A stretch of 18,074 bases of DNA from Paenibacillus sp. oral taxon 786 str. D14 (GCF_000159955.1 NZ_GG695971.1:449706-467779), one strand, 5' to 3'. Positions 6,211 to 17,808 are shown, counted from the stretch's first letter. Notes: a model not told the origin generated them from the sequence alone. A program made the numbers and translations.

Positions 6211-7365
6211 GTGAGCAAGATTAAAGTAATGACGATCTTCGGCGTTCGACCCGAAGCGATTAAAATGGCGCCGCTGATTCTGGAGCTGCAGAAGCATCCC
6301 GACAAAATCGAATCGGTGGTGTGTGTAACGGCCCAGCACCGTGAAATGCTTGATCAGGTGCTGGACGTCTTTAAGATCGTTCCGGACTATGATCTGGACG
6401 TCATGAAGCCCAACCAGACGCTGAACGAAATTACGATTCGTGTGCTGCAAGGATTGGAGGGCGTCCTGAAGGAGGCCAAACCCGACATTGTGCTTGTGCA
6501 CGGTGATACGTTAACGACTTTCTTGGCAAGTTATGCTGCTTTCCTGCAACAGATCAAGGTGGGGCATGTCGAGGCCGGATTGCGGACGTGGAACAAGCTC
6601 TCCCCTTATCCAGAAGAGATGAACCGGCAGTTGACCGGCGTTTTAGCTGATCTTCATTTTGCTCCGACGGAATGGTCAGCTGGAAATTTACGTAAGGAAA
6701 ATAAACCGGAGTCAGCTATATATGTCACAGGCAACACGGTGACAGATGTGTTTCAATATACAGTACAGCCGAATTACACAAATTCTGTGCTGGACTGGGC
6801 CGCTGGAAAGCGGCTTATTCTCATGACGGCGCACCGCCGCGAGTCGCAAGGCGAACCGCATCTGAATATCTTCCGCGCCGTAAGAAGAATTGCCGATGAG
6901 TTTGAGGATGTAGCCATCGTGTACCCGGTTCACCCAAGCCCTGCGGTCAGGGAGCCGGCTTATGCAACGTTGGGCGATCATCCCCGTATTAAACTTATTG
7001 ATCCATTAGATGTGGTGGATCTGCACAACTTCTACCCTCATACGCATTTGATACTTACGGATTCGGGCGGTTTGCAGGAAGAGGCACCATCCTTTGGTGT
7101 TCCGGTGCTAGTGCTTCGTGATACGACGGAGCGGCCCGAAGGGATCGAAGCGGGGACGCTGGAGTTAGTCGGCACAAATGAGGAGATGGTTTATGAACGG
7201 ACAAAGGCGTTGCTTAGCGATCAAAAGCTATACGAATCGATGAGCCGGGCAGCGAATCCGTACGGTGATGGACAAGCATCTCAAAGAATTGTCAATGCGA
7301 TTTGTCACCATTTTGGATTTTTGAAGGATCGTCCGGAGGAATTTCACAGAAAGTTCACAAACTAG
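6211..7365 (+). CDS. wecB: UDP-N-acetylglucosamine 2-epimerase (non-hydrolysing)
   Basis: This 384-residue enzyme interconverts UDP-GlcNAc and UDP-ManNAc; Firmicutes use UDP-ManNAc for the linkage unit of wall teichoic acid and for other surface glycans. It has the GT-B-like epimerase fold, with VMTIFGVRPEAIKMAPL at the start (6-22), VHGDT (96-100), EAGLRT (121-126), AHRRES (207-212) and DSGGLQEEAPSFGVPVLVLR (284-303). The start is GTG 6211, preceded ten bases upstream by AAGGA (6196-6200), since MSKIKVMTIFG is the normal N-terminus. The frame stays open to an ATG at 6103, but that extension is encoded by the repeat DNA and is not conserved. The gene lies between upp and the atp operon as in Listeria and Staphylococcus, where it is called mnaA. 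Confidence 0.95.
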   Translation: MSKIKVMTIFGVRPEAIKMAPLILELQKHPDKIESVVCVTAQHREMLDQVLDVFKIVPDYDLDVMKPNQTLNEITIRVLQGLEGVLKEAKPDIVLVHGDTLTTFLASYAAFLQQIKVGHVEAGLRTWNKLSPYPEEMNRQLTGVLADLHFAPTEWSAGNLRKENKPESAIYVTGNTVTDVFQYTVQPNYTNSVLDWAAGKRLILMTAHRRESQGEPHLNIFRAVRRIADEFEDVAIVYPVHPSPAVREPAYATLGDHPRIKLIDPLDVVDLHNFYPHTHLILTDSGGLQEEAPSFGVPVLVLRDTTERPEGIEAGTLELVGTNEEMVYERTKALLSDQKLYESMSRAANPYGDGQASQRIVNAICHHFGFLKDRPEEFHRKFTN

Positions 7366-7398
7366 CGAAAATTTGTTTTGATCGCGAGCCCAAAAAAG

Positions 7399-7431
7399 TA
7401 TACAGTATTACTGTACGCTGTATGCGTTTTA
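7399..7431 (+). terminator. possible weak terminator after wecB
   Basis: GTATACAG (7399-7406) can pair with CTGTATGC (7418-7425), and a short GTTTTA follows. Inside it TACAGT/ACTGTA forms an alternative hairpin. The stem is AT-rich and the T-run short, so this may only be an incidental inverted repeat. Confidence 0.3.
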
Positions 7432-7490
7432 TTCAGGATTGCAAGGGCAAATTTAGCATTTCATGGCTTTAAATCACTAAAAAACCTCAA

Positions 7491-7520
7491 TTGACAATAA
7501 CTCTTCACAATTAGTAAAAT
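7491..7520 (+). promoter_or_regulatory. predicted sigma-A promoter of the atp operon
   Basis: A consensus TTGACA (7491-7496) is followed, after 18 bases, by TAAAAT (7515-7520), about 28 bases before the atpZ start. This is the best -35 box in the window and suits a highly expressed operon. Confidence 0.75.
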
Positions 7521-7547
7521 AAATTGGGATTATTAGGGTGATTTGAG

Positions 7548-7793
7548 ATGAAAGACCCGATTAAACCTGATAAAAACAACAACAGCGTATGGAAGGCTGT
7601 CGCTGTGGTAACCGCTTTAGGAACGAACTTTGCCGTGTGCGCTGTGGGAGGTTACTTCCTTGGCGCCTGGTTGGATAAGCTGTGGTTCAAGAATGGACTG
7701 GGCATTGGCCTTGGGGTTCTGATCGGCATTGCAGCGGGTATTGTCGGCATTGTCGCTCTAATTAAGTCGGTTGTGGGAGGAAAAGATGGATGA
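7548..7793 (+). CDS. atpZ: AtpZ/AtpI family protein, first gene of the atp operon
   Basis: This 81-residue protein has two transmembrane segments, about residues 16-40 (VAVVTALGTNFAVCAVGGYFLG) and 50-75 (LGIGLGVLIGIAAGIVGIVALI). The loop GAWLDKLWF between them is a hallmark of the AtpZ/AtpI family. AtpZ acts with AtpI; in alkaliphilic Bacillus they have been linked to Mg2+ supply and to assembly or stability of the ATP synthase, while in many bacteria they are not essential. ATG 7548 follows AGGGTGA (7535-7541). Its end overlaps the start of the atpI gene by eight bases, indicating translational coupling. Databases often name this protein AtpI as well. Confidence 0.87.
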   Translation: MKDPIKPDKNNNSVWKAVAVVTALGTNFAVCAVGGYFLGAWLDKLWFKNGLGIGLGVLIGIAAGIVGIVALIKSVVGGKDG

Positions 7794-8160
7794 GCTCTCG
7801 AAATACAACCGCGCTCTAACAGCCGGAACCCTAGGTTTCTTGGCCCTGTGTTTTCTGGGAGGCGCTTTATTGCCGCAGTATCAAAGCATTATGCTCGGCA
7901 TCGCGCTCGGCTCAGCGGTCAGCTGGATTAACGCGGTTTACTTAGGCCGCAAAGTCCGGCAAGTGCTAGATGCCGCGGTTAACGGTGGTTCGAAGCGGTT
8001 GAACATGGGGTTTCTAACCCGTGCAGCACTGGCGGTTCTAGCGGTTTTTGCCGCAATGAAATATCCGCAGTATTTTAACGTGTATGCGGTTGCCGGCAGT
8101 CTGGTTTTTGCGCAATTTTTTCTTCTTTTTATAGGTATTCGTTTTTCTCGTAAGCCTTAA
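7786..8160 (+). CDS. atpI: ATP synthase subunit I (AtpI)
   Basis: This 124-residue membrane protein has four hydrophobic segments, roughly residues 12-30, 33-50, 74-92 and 96-120. Its position and topology fit the AtpI/UncI assembly factor, which helps build the c-ring of the ATP synthase. I chose ATG 7786 because GGGAGGAAAAG lies immediately upstream and MDELSKYNRAL is a plausible N-terminus; an in-frame TTG at 7771 lies inside the ribosome binding region. It overlaps the end of atpZ by eight bases. The 40-base gap to atpB carries the atpB ribosome binding site. AtpI proteins vary a lot in sequence, so the call rests on topology and position as much as on sequence. Confidence 0.85.
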   Translation: MDELSKYNRALTAGTLGFLALCFLGGALLPQYQSIMLGIALGSAVSWINAVYLGRKVRQVLDAAVNGGSKRLNMGFLTRAALAVLAVFAAMKYPQYFNVYAVAGSLVFAQFFLLFIGIRFSRKP

Positions 8161-8200
8161 AGCTTGATAGCATTTCAACTTGGAATGGGGGTGAGAAAAC

Positions 8201-9019
8201 ATGCATGAAGCTCCGGTCATAGAGTTGGGCGGTCTGCATTTGGACTTGTCCATCATCTTGATGCTGGTGGTGACCTGCACCATCGTGTTCGTCATCGCGC
8301 GTCTAGCGACTCGGAATCTATCCGTAGAGAATCCCGGCAAGCTTCAGAATTTCATGGAGTGGGCGGCTGAGTTCGTTCAGAACTTGATCTCCAGCACCAT
8401 GGATCTGAAGAAGGGAAGACCTTTTCTCTCCCTGGCCATGACGATGATTATGTTTATCTTTGTCGCCAACATGCTAGGGCTTCTGTTTGGGGTCGTAACG
8501 GAGTATGATGATCCGGCGAAAGCGAAAATTTTCGGTCAGGAAATCACTTCGGTTACGAAGGTGCTCGCGGAAGAGCACGAGAAGCATCCGGGTGAGGAAG
8601 CTCACGCCGAGGTGGCATGGTGGAAATCGCCGACAGCTGATCTCAGCGTAACGATGGGTCTGGCCTTGCTCGTCTTCACATTGTCCCACGGTTTGGGGAT
8701 GGTGAGAAACACGAGAAATTATTTTAAGCATTACGTTCAGCCCTATCCTTTGTTTCTACCAATTAACTTGATTGAGCAGCTCTCGAAGCTGGTAACGCAT
8801 GGCGTTCGTCTTTACGCGAATATCTTCGCAGGCGAGGTACTGATCTCCACCATTATGACGTTGGCCAAAGCAAGCGTGGTTGGTGCGATCTTCTCCGTTC
8901 CGCTCTTGATGGTATGGGATGGATTCAGTATTTTCGTAGGTGCTATCCAGGCTTTCGTCTTTGTCATCTTGATGATGGTTTATATCTCGCAAAACCTGGA
9001 AAGTCACGAAGAGCATTAA
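8201..9019 (+). CDS. atpB: F1Fo ATP synthase subunit a
   Basis: Subunit a forms the two proton half-channels beside the c-ring. The 272-residue protein has several membrane helices and the essential arginine, Arg203, in HGVRLYANIFAGEVL (200-214). KSPTADLSVT (142-151) and the C-terminal QAFVFVILMMVYIS (250-263) are family blocks. A very polar stretch (about residues 101-139, rich in Glu, Lys and His) lies in the loop before KSPTAD and is longer than in B. subtilis. A GGGGGTGAG site precedes ATG 8201. The gene is followed by a 115-base spacer leading to atpE. Confidence 0.97.
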   Translation: MHEAPVIELGGLHLDLSIILMLVVTCTIVFVIARLATRNLSVENPGKLQNFMEWAAEFVQNLISSTMDLKKGRPFLSLAMTMIMFIFVANMLGLLFGVVTEYDDPAKAKIFGQEITSVTKVLAEEHEKHPGEEAHAEVAWWKSPTADLSVTMGLALLVFTLSHGLGMVRNTRNYFKHYVQPYPLFLPINLIEQLSKLVTHGVRLYANIFAGEVLISTIMTLAKASVVGAIFSVPLLMVWDGFSIFVGAIQAFVFVILMMVYISQNLESHEEH

Positions 9020-9094
9020 CCGGGCAGTGTTGGAAGCCCGCATAAGCTAGTCTAAGTTTCAAGTTACGGATTGGAGAACGACTTCAACCTGACT

Positions 9095-9359
<265 letters not shown>

Positions 9360-9380
9360 TAAGATTTTTAGAAAAGAAAT

Positions 9381-9416
9381 GGCGGGGAAGGCCACAGACG
9401 TCCTCGCCTTCTTTTT
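9381..9416 (+). terminator. terminator-like hairpin between atpE and atpF
   Basis: GGCGGGGA (9381-9388) pairs with TCCTCGCC (9401-9408), eight pairs with one G-U, around a 12-base loop. TTCTTTTT follows immediately. It has the form of an intrinsic terminator inside the operon, so partial termination or 3'-end stabilisation of atpE messages is likely. Confidence 0.65.
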
Positions 9417-9468
9417 AGCCCAGGGCGGGCGATACGCGATATGCGGATAGGCTTCGGAAAGGAGTGAC

Positions 9469-9963
9469 TTGAGTTTGGAATTCGTATGGGAAAACACCGT
9501 CCTCGCATTGATTGCGATCGGGATTTTATACTTCTTGTTGAACAAATACGCATTTGGTCCGCTGTTTTCCGTGATGGAGAAGCGTCGTGAACTCGTTCAG
9601 CAACAGCTGAGTGAAGCGGCGCAAACACGTGAACAGGCAAATGCTTATGTGGAGGAGCAAAAAGCTGCCCTTCAGCAAGCACGCAAAGAGGCGTATGAAA
9701 TTATTGAACAATCCAAGCAGACGAGCAGCAAGCAAGCCGCTCAAATGCTGGAGGAAGCCAAGAACGAGGCGGCCCGCTTGAAGGAAGAAGCGGTACGCGA
9801 CATTCAGAACGAGAAGAACCGCGCGGTGGAACAACTTCGCAGCGAAGTGGGCGCTGTGTCGGTGAAGATCGCATCCAAGCTGATCGAGAAAGAAGTCAGC
9901 GAAGACAGCGTTCAAGGCGAACTGGTTGACAAGTACCTTAAAGAGGTCGGTGGCCGCTCATGA
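9469..9963 (+). CDS. atpF: F1Fo ATP synthase subunit b
   Basis: Subunit b is the peripheral stalk. One N-terminal membrane helix (about residues 8-25, TVLALIAIGILYFLLNKYAF) is followed by a long charged coiled coil of Glu, Lys, Gln and Ala to residue 164. The usual Firmicutes length is about 160-170. There is no ATG: TTG 9469 lies four bases after AAGGAG (9459-9464), and a second in-frame TTG at 9475 has a more usual ten-base spacing, so the protein may begin two codons later. The stop overlaps the atpH start (ATGA), giving translational coupling of the stalk subunits b and delta. Confidence 0.96.
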   Translation: MSLEFVWENTVLALIAIGILYFLLNKYAFGPLFSVMEKRRELVQQQLSEAAQTREQANAYVEEQKAALQQARKEAYEIIEQSKQTSSKQAAQMLEEAKNEAARLKEEAVRDIQNEKNRAVEQLRSEVGAVSVKIASKLIEKEVSEDSVQGELVDKYLKEVGGRS

Positions 9964-10505
9964 GCCGCGAGACCGTAGCTGCAAAACGGTATGCCAAAGC
10001 ATTGTATGAGATCGCTGCGGCGGAAAGCCGGACGCTGGAAGTTGAAGAAGAGTTGAAAGCACTGGCGGCAGCTTTCCAGGCAGGGGATATTGAGCATTTT
10101 CTTGCCTCACCGAAGATTACGGAATCGGCGAAATGGGAAGCCATCTCCAATGCGATTGAAGGCAAACTGTCCAAACCTGTAGTTTCGACGGTGAAGCTTC
10201 TGGTAGAACGCGGAAGAATCGGACTCTTGCCGGAGCTGGTAGACGCTTACGTGAGCATTTCCAGCGAAGCGCTTGGACTTGCCAATGCGTTGGTGACAAC
10301 GACTTACCCGCTTAGCGAAGAGGAGAAGCAGCAGGTTGCTGCGGAGTTCGGCGCCCTCTTAAATAAGAAGATTCGCGTCGAGAACGTGATTGACAAATCG
10401 TTGCTTGGCGGGATGAAAGTACGAATTGGCGACACGTTGTACGATGGAAGCTTGGCCGGGAAATTGGAACGGCTCGAAAAGTCTTTTCGAAGACAAGCAT
10501 TGTAG
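9960..10505 (+). CDS. atpH: F1Fo ATP synthase subunit delta
   Basis: Delta caps the F1 head and joins it to subunit b. The 181-residue protein has the N-terminal helical domain with VAAKRYAKALYEIA (6-19), FLASPKIT (47-54), and LVERGRIGLLPELVDAYVSI. The C-terminal part carries VENVIDKSLLGGMKVRIGDTLYDGSLAGKLERL, typical of OSCP/delta. The start ATG overlaps the atpF stop by four bases. The atpA start lies 15 bases after this gene. Confidence 0.97.
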   Translation: MSRETVAAKRYAKALYEIAAAESRTLEVEEELKALAAAFQAGDIEHFLASPKITESAKWEAISNAIEGKLSKPVVSTVKLLVERGRIGLLPELVDAYVSISSEALGLANALVTTTYPLSEEEKQQVAAEFGALLNKKIRVENVIDKSLLGGMKVRIGDTLYDGSLAGKLERLEKSFRRQAL

Positions 10506-12035
<1,530 letters not shown>

Positions 12036-12100
12036 GAATGTTCTTGCGGCAAACCGGCCTTGGCTAAGCGCAATGCCGGTTTACGCCTTTGTGTAAAAAT

Positions 12101-12242
12101 ACTTTGGCTCTGCCAAAGTTAAGCTCATGCTTACGAAGTTAGTTTTGGCTTCGCCAAAACTAAGCACATGCTTACGAAGTAACTTTGGCTCTGCCAAAGT
12201 TAGGCTCATGCTTACGAAGTTAGTTTTGGCTTCGCCAAAACT
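12101..12242 (+). repeat. tandem array of four hairpins between atpA and atpG
   Basis: Two palindromes alternate with a near-constant spacer. H1 is ACTTTGGC-TCT-GCCAAAGT (12101-12119 and, with one more pair, 12181-12201). H2 is AGTTTTGGC-TTC-GCCAAAACT (12141-12161 and 12222-12242). The spacers after each carry the word CATGCTTACGAAGT, and TAAGC with GCTTA can form a small stem around it. The full period is 80-81 bases, or about 40 as half-units. The last hairpin ends four bases before the AGGTGGTGA site of atpG. No T-run follows any stem, so these do not look like terminators. Possible roles are mRNA processing or protection, or control of atpG translation; a mobile repeat of palindromic type is equally possible. 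Confidence 0.85.
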
Positions 12243-12258
12243 TTAAGGTGGTGAAATC

Positions 12259-14546
<2,288 letters not shown>

Positions 14547-14606
14547 TTCGAAGCCGAATCCGGATGCTTCAGAAATGAACTGTCCCACGAACAGGAGGGA
14601 TAAAAC

Positions 14607-15023
14607 TTGAGCACCTTTTTATTGGAAATTGTTACGCCGGAGCATGTGGTGTTCTCGAAAGAGGTTGACAGCTTAACGGTCCGCGGCGTTGAAGGGGAGT
14701 TTGGCGTTTTGCGGGGCCATATCCCGCTCGTGACTCCGCTGCAAGTTGCCCCGGTGGTTGCGAAAACCGGCAAGGAAGAGACGTATATCGCCGTACACGG
14801 CGGATTCATCGAAGTACAGGGCGATAAAGTGATCGTGCTTGCCGAAAGTGCAGAGCTGCCGGAAGAGATCGACCTGGAGCGGGCCATCGCGGCACGTGAG
14901 CGTGCGGAACGCCGATTGGCGAATCGCAGCAACCAGGACCGTATCGATCATCGCCGCGCAGAGCTGGCGCTGCAACGGGCGGTGACCCGGATTAACGTGG
15001 TCAGCAGCCGCAAACAGCAATAG
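14607..15023 (+). CDS. atpC: F1Fo ATP synthase subunit epsilon
   Basis: Epsilon sits at the foot of the rotor, and in bacilli its C-terminal helices act as an ATP-sensing brake. The 138 residues comprise an N-terminal beta-sandwich (about 1-85, with LEIVTPEHVVFSKEVDSL, GEFGVLRGHIPLVTPL and HGGFIEV) and a C-terminal helical hairpin (about 90-138, LERAIAARERAERRL). The start is TTG 14607 with AGGAGGG (14593-14599) seven bases upstream; no ATG fits. It ends the operon and a strong terminator follows. Confidence 0.97.
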   Translation: MSTFLLEIVTPEHVVFSKEVDSLTVRGVEGEFGVLRGHIPLVTPLQVAPVVAKTGKEETYIAVHGGFIEVQGDKVIVLAESAELPEEIDLERAIAARERAERRLANRSNQDRIDHRRAELALQRAVTRINVVSSRKQQ

Positions 15024-15033
15024 ACTGCAAAAT

Positions 15034-15066
15034 AACGGGCACCTCTTGAGGTGCCTGTTTTTTCTT
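15034..15066 (+). terminator. intrinsic terminator of the atp operon
   Basis: AACGGGCACCTC (15034-15045) pairs with GAGGTGCCTGTT (15048-15059), one G-U pair, and a run of T follows (15058-15063, then CTTTC). It lies 11 bases after the atpC stop. Confidence 0.88.
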
Positions 15067-15307
15067 TCAGAATGACGCCAGAATGATATTTTGGTAATAG
15101 ATGCCGTTGGAAGCCTTTGCATTACAAAGAAAAGCTGGATTATTACGGCGATGCCAAGTATGATATATAAGGTCTATATTTTTACAGGATAGTAACCGAT
15201 ATATAAATACGTCCCTGTGCAACTTGGATTGATGTGTCAGCGTCAAAGGGGAAGATTAACCGTTTAGGTACTTGCTGCATAAATATAAACGTGATGGAGG
15301 ATTTATT

Positions 15308-15559
15308 ATGAATCCCGTCGACCAGGTAGCGGCTTCGGTTGGTGTAAACGGCTTGACAGCGATCCTCGTCTCCTTGGCCTGTGTGGTGCTGTCATGGTGG
15401 GCGCTGCAGAACTTGAAGCTGGATTTATTGATCCGGCACCCTAAGAGCCCGCAGGGCAAGCTGCTGCACCTGCTGTTGGCGATCGTATTAGGCCGTTTCG
15501 TAGCCGCTTTTATTATGGATTATTGGCAATATACCCAAATGCTGAAGTATATGTTTTGA
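15308..15559 (+). CDS. ywzB: DUF1146 (YwzB) family membrane protein
   Basis: This 83-residue protein has two hydrophobic segments, about residues 14-34 (VNGLTAILVSLACVVLSWWAL) and 52-70 (LLHLLLAIVLGRFVAAFIMDY). Between them is the conserved block SWWALQNLKLDLLIRHPKSPQGKLLH, characteristic of DUF1146/YwzB. The function is unknown. In B. subtilis ywzB also lies between the atp operon and ywmB-murAA. ATG 15308 has GGAGG (15296-15300) seven bases upstream. The 240-base gap before it, after the atp terminator, holds only a TATATAAGG stretch (near 15165) that might be part of a promoter. Confidence 0.88.
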   Translation: MNPVDQVAASVGVNGLTAILVSLACVVLSWWALQNLKLDLLIRHPKSPQGKLLHLLLAIVLGRFVAAFIMDYWQYTQMLKYMF

Positions 15560-15738
15560 GCATTAAACTGAGTGTTTGTGGGGTTCGTCTACAGACAGAT
15601 CAGGAAGGAAATTGTCGAATAACATCATTTCATTGTGTCAACAATGGTGAATAAGGACTACAACTCGAGAGCATGTCCATAATCGGGGCAAGAAGCGATT
15701 TCTGTGCCAAAACACGCTTTTTCGACAAGATTGGAGCC

Positions 15739-15768
15739 TTGTGTGCCTTAAATGACCGGTGATATGAT
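15739..15768 (+). promoter_or_regulatory. possible promoter of murA
   Basis: TATGAT (15763-15768) with TG at the extended -10 position (15760-15761) lies 18 bases after TTGTGT (15739-15744), about 80 bases before murA. The rest of the 285-base gap from the DUF1146 gene shows no gene or clear structure. Confidence 0.45.
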
Positions 15769-15844
15769 GAAATTTAGGGAATGAACCAGGTAAATCTTTT
15801 TCCAAATCGGGAAAAAAAGTGAAAATGAACGCGCGGAGGGAACC

Positions 15845-17191
15845 ATGATGAGCAAATTTATCGTCCGCGGTGGCAATGTTTTGGCCGGGAACGTAAAAGT
15901 CAGCGGTGCTAAAAATTCAGTGCTACCGATCATTGCAGCGTCTTTACTGGGTGAAGAAGGAGTCAGCGTCATTCGCGATGCGCCCCCTCTTGACGATGTA
16001 ATGACCATTAATAAAGTGTTAGAGTCGCTAGGAGCAGCCGTTACCTATGACCGAGAGGTCATTACTGTTGATGCGCGGCAAATCGCTTCTTGCGAGGCGC
16101 CTTATGAATGGGTGCGAAAGATGCGGGCGTCTTTTCTTGTCATGGGTCCGTTGTTAACAAGAATGGGATTCACCCGGATTTCCCTCCCGGGTGGCTGCGC
16201 GATCGGGACCAGACCGATTGACCAGCATCTGAAGGGCTTCGAAGCGATGGGTGCAGAGATCACCCTCGGCCACGGGTTTATCGAAGCCAAGACGAACGGC
16301 CGCCTCCGCGGAGCCAAGATTTATTTGGACGTTGCCAGCGTAGGTGCAACGGAGAACATTATGATGGCGGCAACCTTGGCGGAAGGCACGACCATTATTG
16401 AAAATGCGGCCAAAGAGCCGGAAATCGTTGATTTGGCGAACTACTTGAACAGTATGGGAGCCGTTGTCCGCGGAGCGGGAACGGGCATGATTCGGATTGA
16501 AGGCGTCGAACGGTTGCGTGGATGCGAGCATACGGTGATCCCGGACCGGATCGAGGCGGGTACGTTTATGGTCGCTGCGGCCATTACCGGTGGGAACGTC
16601 TTTGTTGAAGGTGCGATTGCCGATCACTTGGGACCGGTCATTTCCAAGCTTGAGGAAATGGGCGTTACCGTGGAAGTACAGGAGAACGGAGTACGTGTGA
16701 TTGCAGACAAACCGCTGAAAGCTGTGGATGTTAAAACGTTGCCGTATCCGGGCTTCCCAACCGATATGCAAGCGCAAATGATGGCGTTGCTGCTTGTATC
16801 TGAAGGAGCTAGTGTCATTACCGAGACGGTATTTGAAAACCGCTTTATGCACGTGGATCAGTTCCGTTTAATGAATGCCGACATTAAGGTGGAAGGACGC
16901 AGCGCGATTATCTCCGGGAGCAATAAGCTCAGCGGAGCTAAGGTTTGCGCCACCGACCTTCGTGCCGGAGCGGCACTGATCTTGGCAGGACTGGCAGCGG
17001 ACGGGACGACAGAAGTCAGCGGTACGCATCATATTGACCGGGGATATGTGGATTTGGCCGAGAAGCTGTCCGGCCTGGGCGCGGACATTTGGCGCATTTC
17101 GGTCGAAGAGACCGCTCCGGAAACCGAGAAAGTATCGGCTGCTGCCAAAGAGGAAATCCCGGTATTGAAAATTCAGCCCTCTTGGGCTTAA
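15845..17191 (+). CDS. murA: UDP-N-acetylglucosamine 1-carboxyvinyltransferase
   Basis: MurA transfers enolpyruvate from PEP to UDP-GlcNAc, the first committed step of peptidoglycan precursor synthesis in the cytoplasm. In this 448-residue protein Lys23-Asn24 lie in [10 protein letters not shown] (20-29). The catalytic, fosfomycin-target Cys118 is in [18 protein letters not shown] (114-131). [10 protein letters not shown] and RFMHVDQ are further family blocks. The C-terminus, after IWRISVEE, adds about 24 residues ([16 protein letters not shown] and onward) beyond the usual end. GGAGGG (15835-15840) is four bases before ATG 15845 and seven before ATG 15848; the second start may be the real one. 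Position after ywzB fits murAA of B. subtilis, but the ywmB gene that normally precedes it is absent. Confidence 0.97.
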   Translation: MMSKFIVRGGNVLAGNVKVSGAKNSVLPIIAASLLGEEGVSVIRDAPPLDDVMTINKVLESLGAAVTYDREVITVDARQIASCEAPYEWVRKMRASFLVMGPLLTRMGFTRISLPGGCAIGTRPIDQHLKGFEAMGAEITLGHGFIEAKTNGRLRGAKIYLDVASVGATENIMMAATLAEGTTIIENAAKEPEIVDLANYLNSMGAVVRGAGTGMIRIEGVERLRGCEHTVIPDRIEAGTFMVAAAITGGNVFVEGAIADHLGPVISKLEEMGVTVEVQENGVRVIADKPLKAVDVKTLPYPGFPTDMQAQMMALLLVSEGASVITETVFENRFMHVDQFRLMNADIKVEGRSAIISGSNKLSGAKVCATDLRAGAALILAGLAADGTTEVSGTHHIDRGYVDLAEKLSGLGADIWRISVEETAPETEKVSAAAKEEIPVLKIQPSWA

Positions 17192-17214
17192 GGTGAAGTT
17201 CATAGATGTAAGAT

Positions 17215-17243
17215 AAACCATGCCGTCGGCATGGTTTTTTCTT
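17215..17243 (+). terminator. intrinsic terminator after murA
   Basis: A perfect 10-bp stem, AAACCATGCC (17215-17224) with GGCATGGTTT (17228-17237), has loop GTC and runs into TTTTTT and CTTT. The T-run touches the stop codon of the decayed minus-strand gene that follows. Confidence 0.9.
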
Positions 17244-17635
17244 TAGCTGAAATGCTCCAGCACCACTTTGCCAATCGTTCTTCCGGTCTCGATGAGCGCA
17301 TGGGCTTTGCGGAGATTGGCGGCGTTGATGGGGGATAGCTTTTCTGCTGCAACAGGGTGATGCCGCCCCCATGTTCTTCCAGTGTTTTTCTGCGGTATTC
17401 AAGCAAAAGATATAGTCAACATGTTCATACCCCAGCGCTTGGAGTTGGGGAACAAAAGGTTCAAAGTGATTGATGACCTCATCGGCACCAAGCTCCTTCA
17501 CCCATTTCACCGATTCAGGACGGGAAGCCGTGCCGATCACCGTAAGTCCGGCATGCTTGGCGAGTTGCGTCGCGATAGAACCAACTCCTCCGGCGGCGCC
17601 AATGATCAAGAGCGTTTTTCCGGCATTCCTTTTTC
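17243..17635 (-). pseudogene. remnant of a zinc-type alcohol dehydrogenase / quinone oxidoreductase (YogA-like)
   Basis: The minus strand encodes two pieces of one medium-chain dehydrogenase. The first, from about 17630 to 17370, reads AGKTLLIIGAAGGVGS and continues through IATQLAKHAGLTVIGTASRP and ADEVINHFEPFVPQLQALGY to NTAEKHWKN, the nucleotide-binding domain. The second, in another frame from about 17344 to 17243, reads LSPINAANLRKAHALIETGR, TIGKVVLEHFS and stop, the true C-terminus. Compared with a family length of about 335-340, the N-terminal catalytic half (roughly 145 residues) and some 75 residues between the two pieces are missing, and the join is frameshifted. It cannot make a working enzyme. 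It is the only minus-strand gene in the window. Confidence 0.85.
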
Positions 17636-17726
17636 TATAAATATAGAAGTACTTGCAGAGGATTCGAGAAATCGGGTCCTTTTTTGTGTTCTATCAATTC
17701 CTCAAAACTCATATCTATAAGTATAG
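17633..17726. other. two related palindromes, possible old operator sites
   Basis: TTCTATA-AA-TATAGAA (17633-17648) and CTATA-AG-TATAG (17715-17726) share the TCTATAA(A/G)TATAG core and flank the break at the upstream end of the dehydrogenase remnant. Paired sites of this kind often bind small regulators. With the gene decayed they may be relics. I cannot name a regulator. Confidence 0.3.
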
Positions 17727-17808
17727 CGGGCAAACGATATAAGGGCAGAAAGCTAGGTTACTAGCTCGCTAGCACGGCAGCATGATGAGGGCGGGGGGGA
17801 ATCAATCG

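Noticed and set aside
12101..12242. CRISPR array
   Set aside because: The spacers between the palindromes are nearly identical to each other, the repeats alternate between two kinds, and no cas gene is nearby.
12101..12242. Series of intrinsic terminators in the atpA-atpG gap
   Set aside because: None of the four stems is followed by a T-run; termination four times before atpG would also cut off the essential gamma and beta subunits.
15067..15307. Structured RNA between the atp terminator and the DUF1146 gene
   Set aside because: Only a long-range CCAAGT/ACTTGG match and A/T-rich words are present; no known RNA class or consistent fold could be made out.
17635..17712. Minus-strand peptide of 25 residues beginning MSFEELIEHKKG
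   Set aside because: It has no ribosome binding site, is very short, and overlaps the palindromes; I could not match it to any family.
17382..17720. A 112-codon open frame on the + strand downstream of murA
   Set aside because: It runs antisense to the dehydrogenase remnant, which is clearly recognisable on the minus strand, and has no ribosome binding site or known motif.
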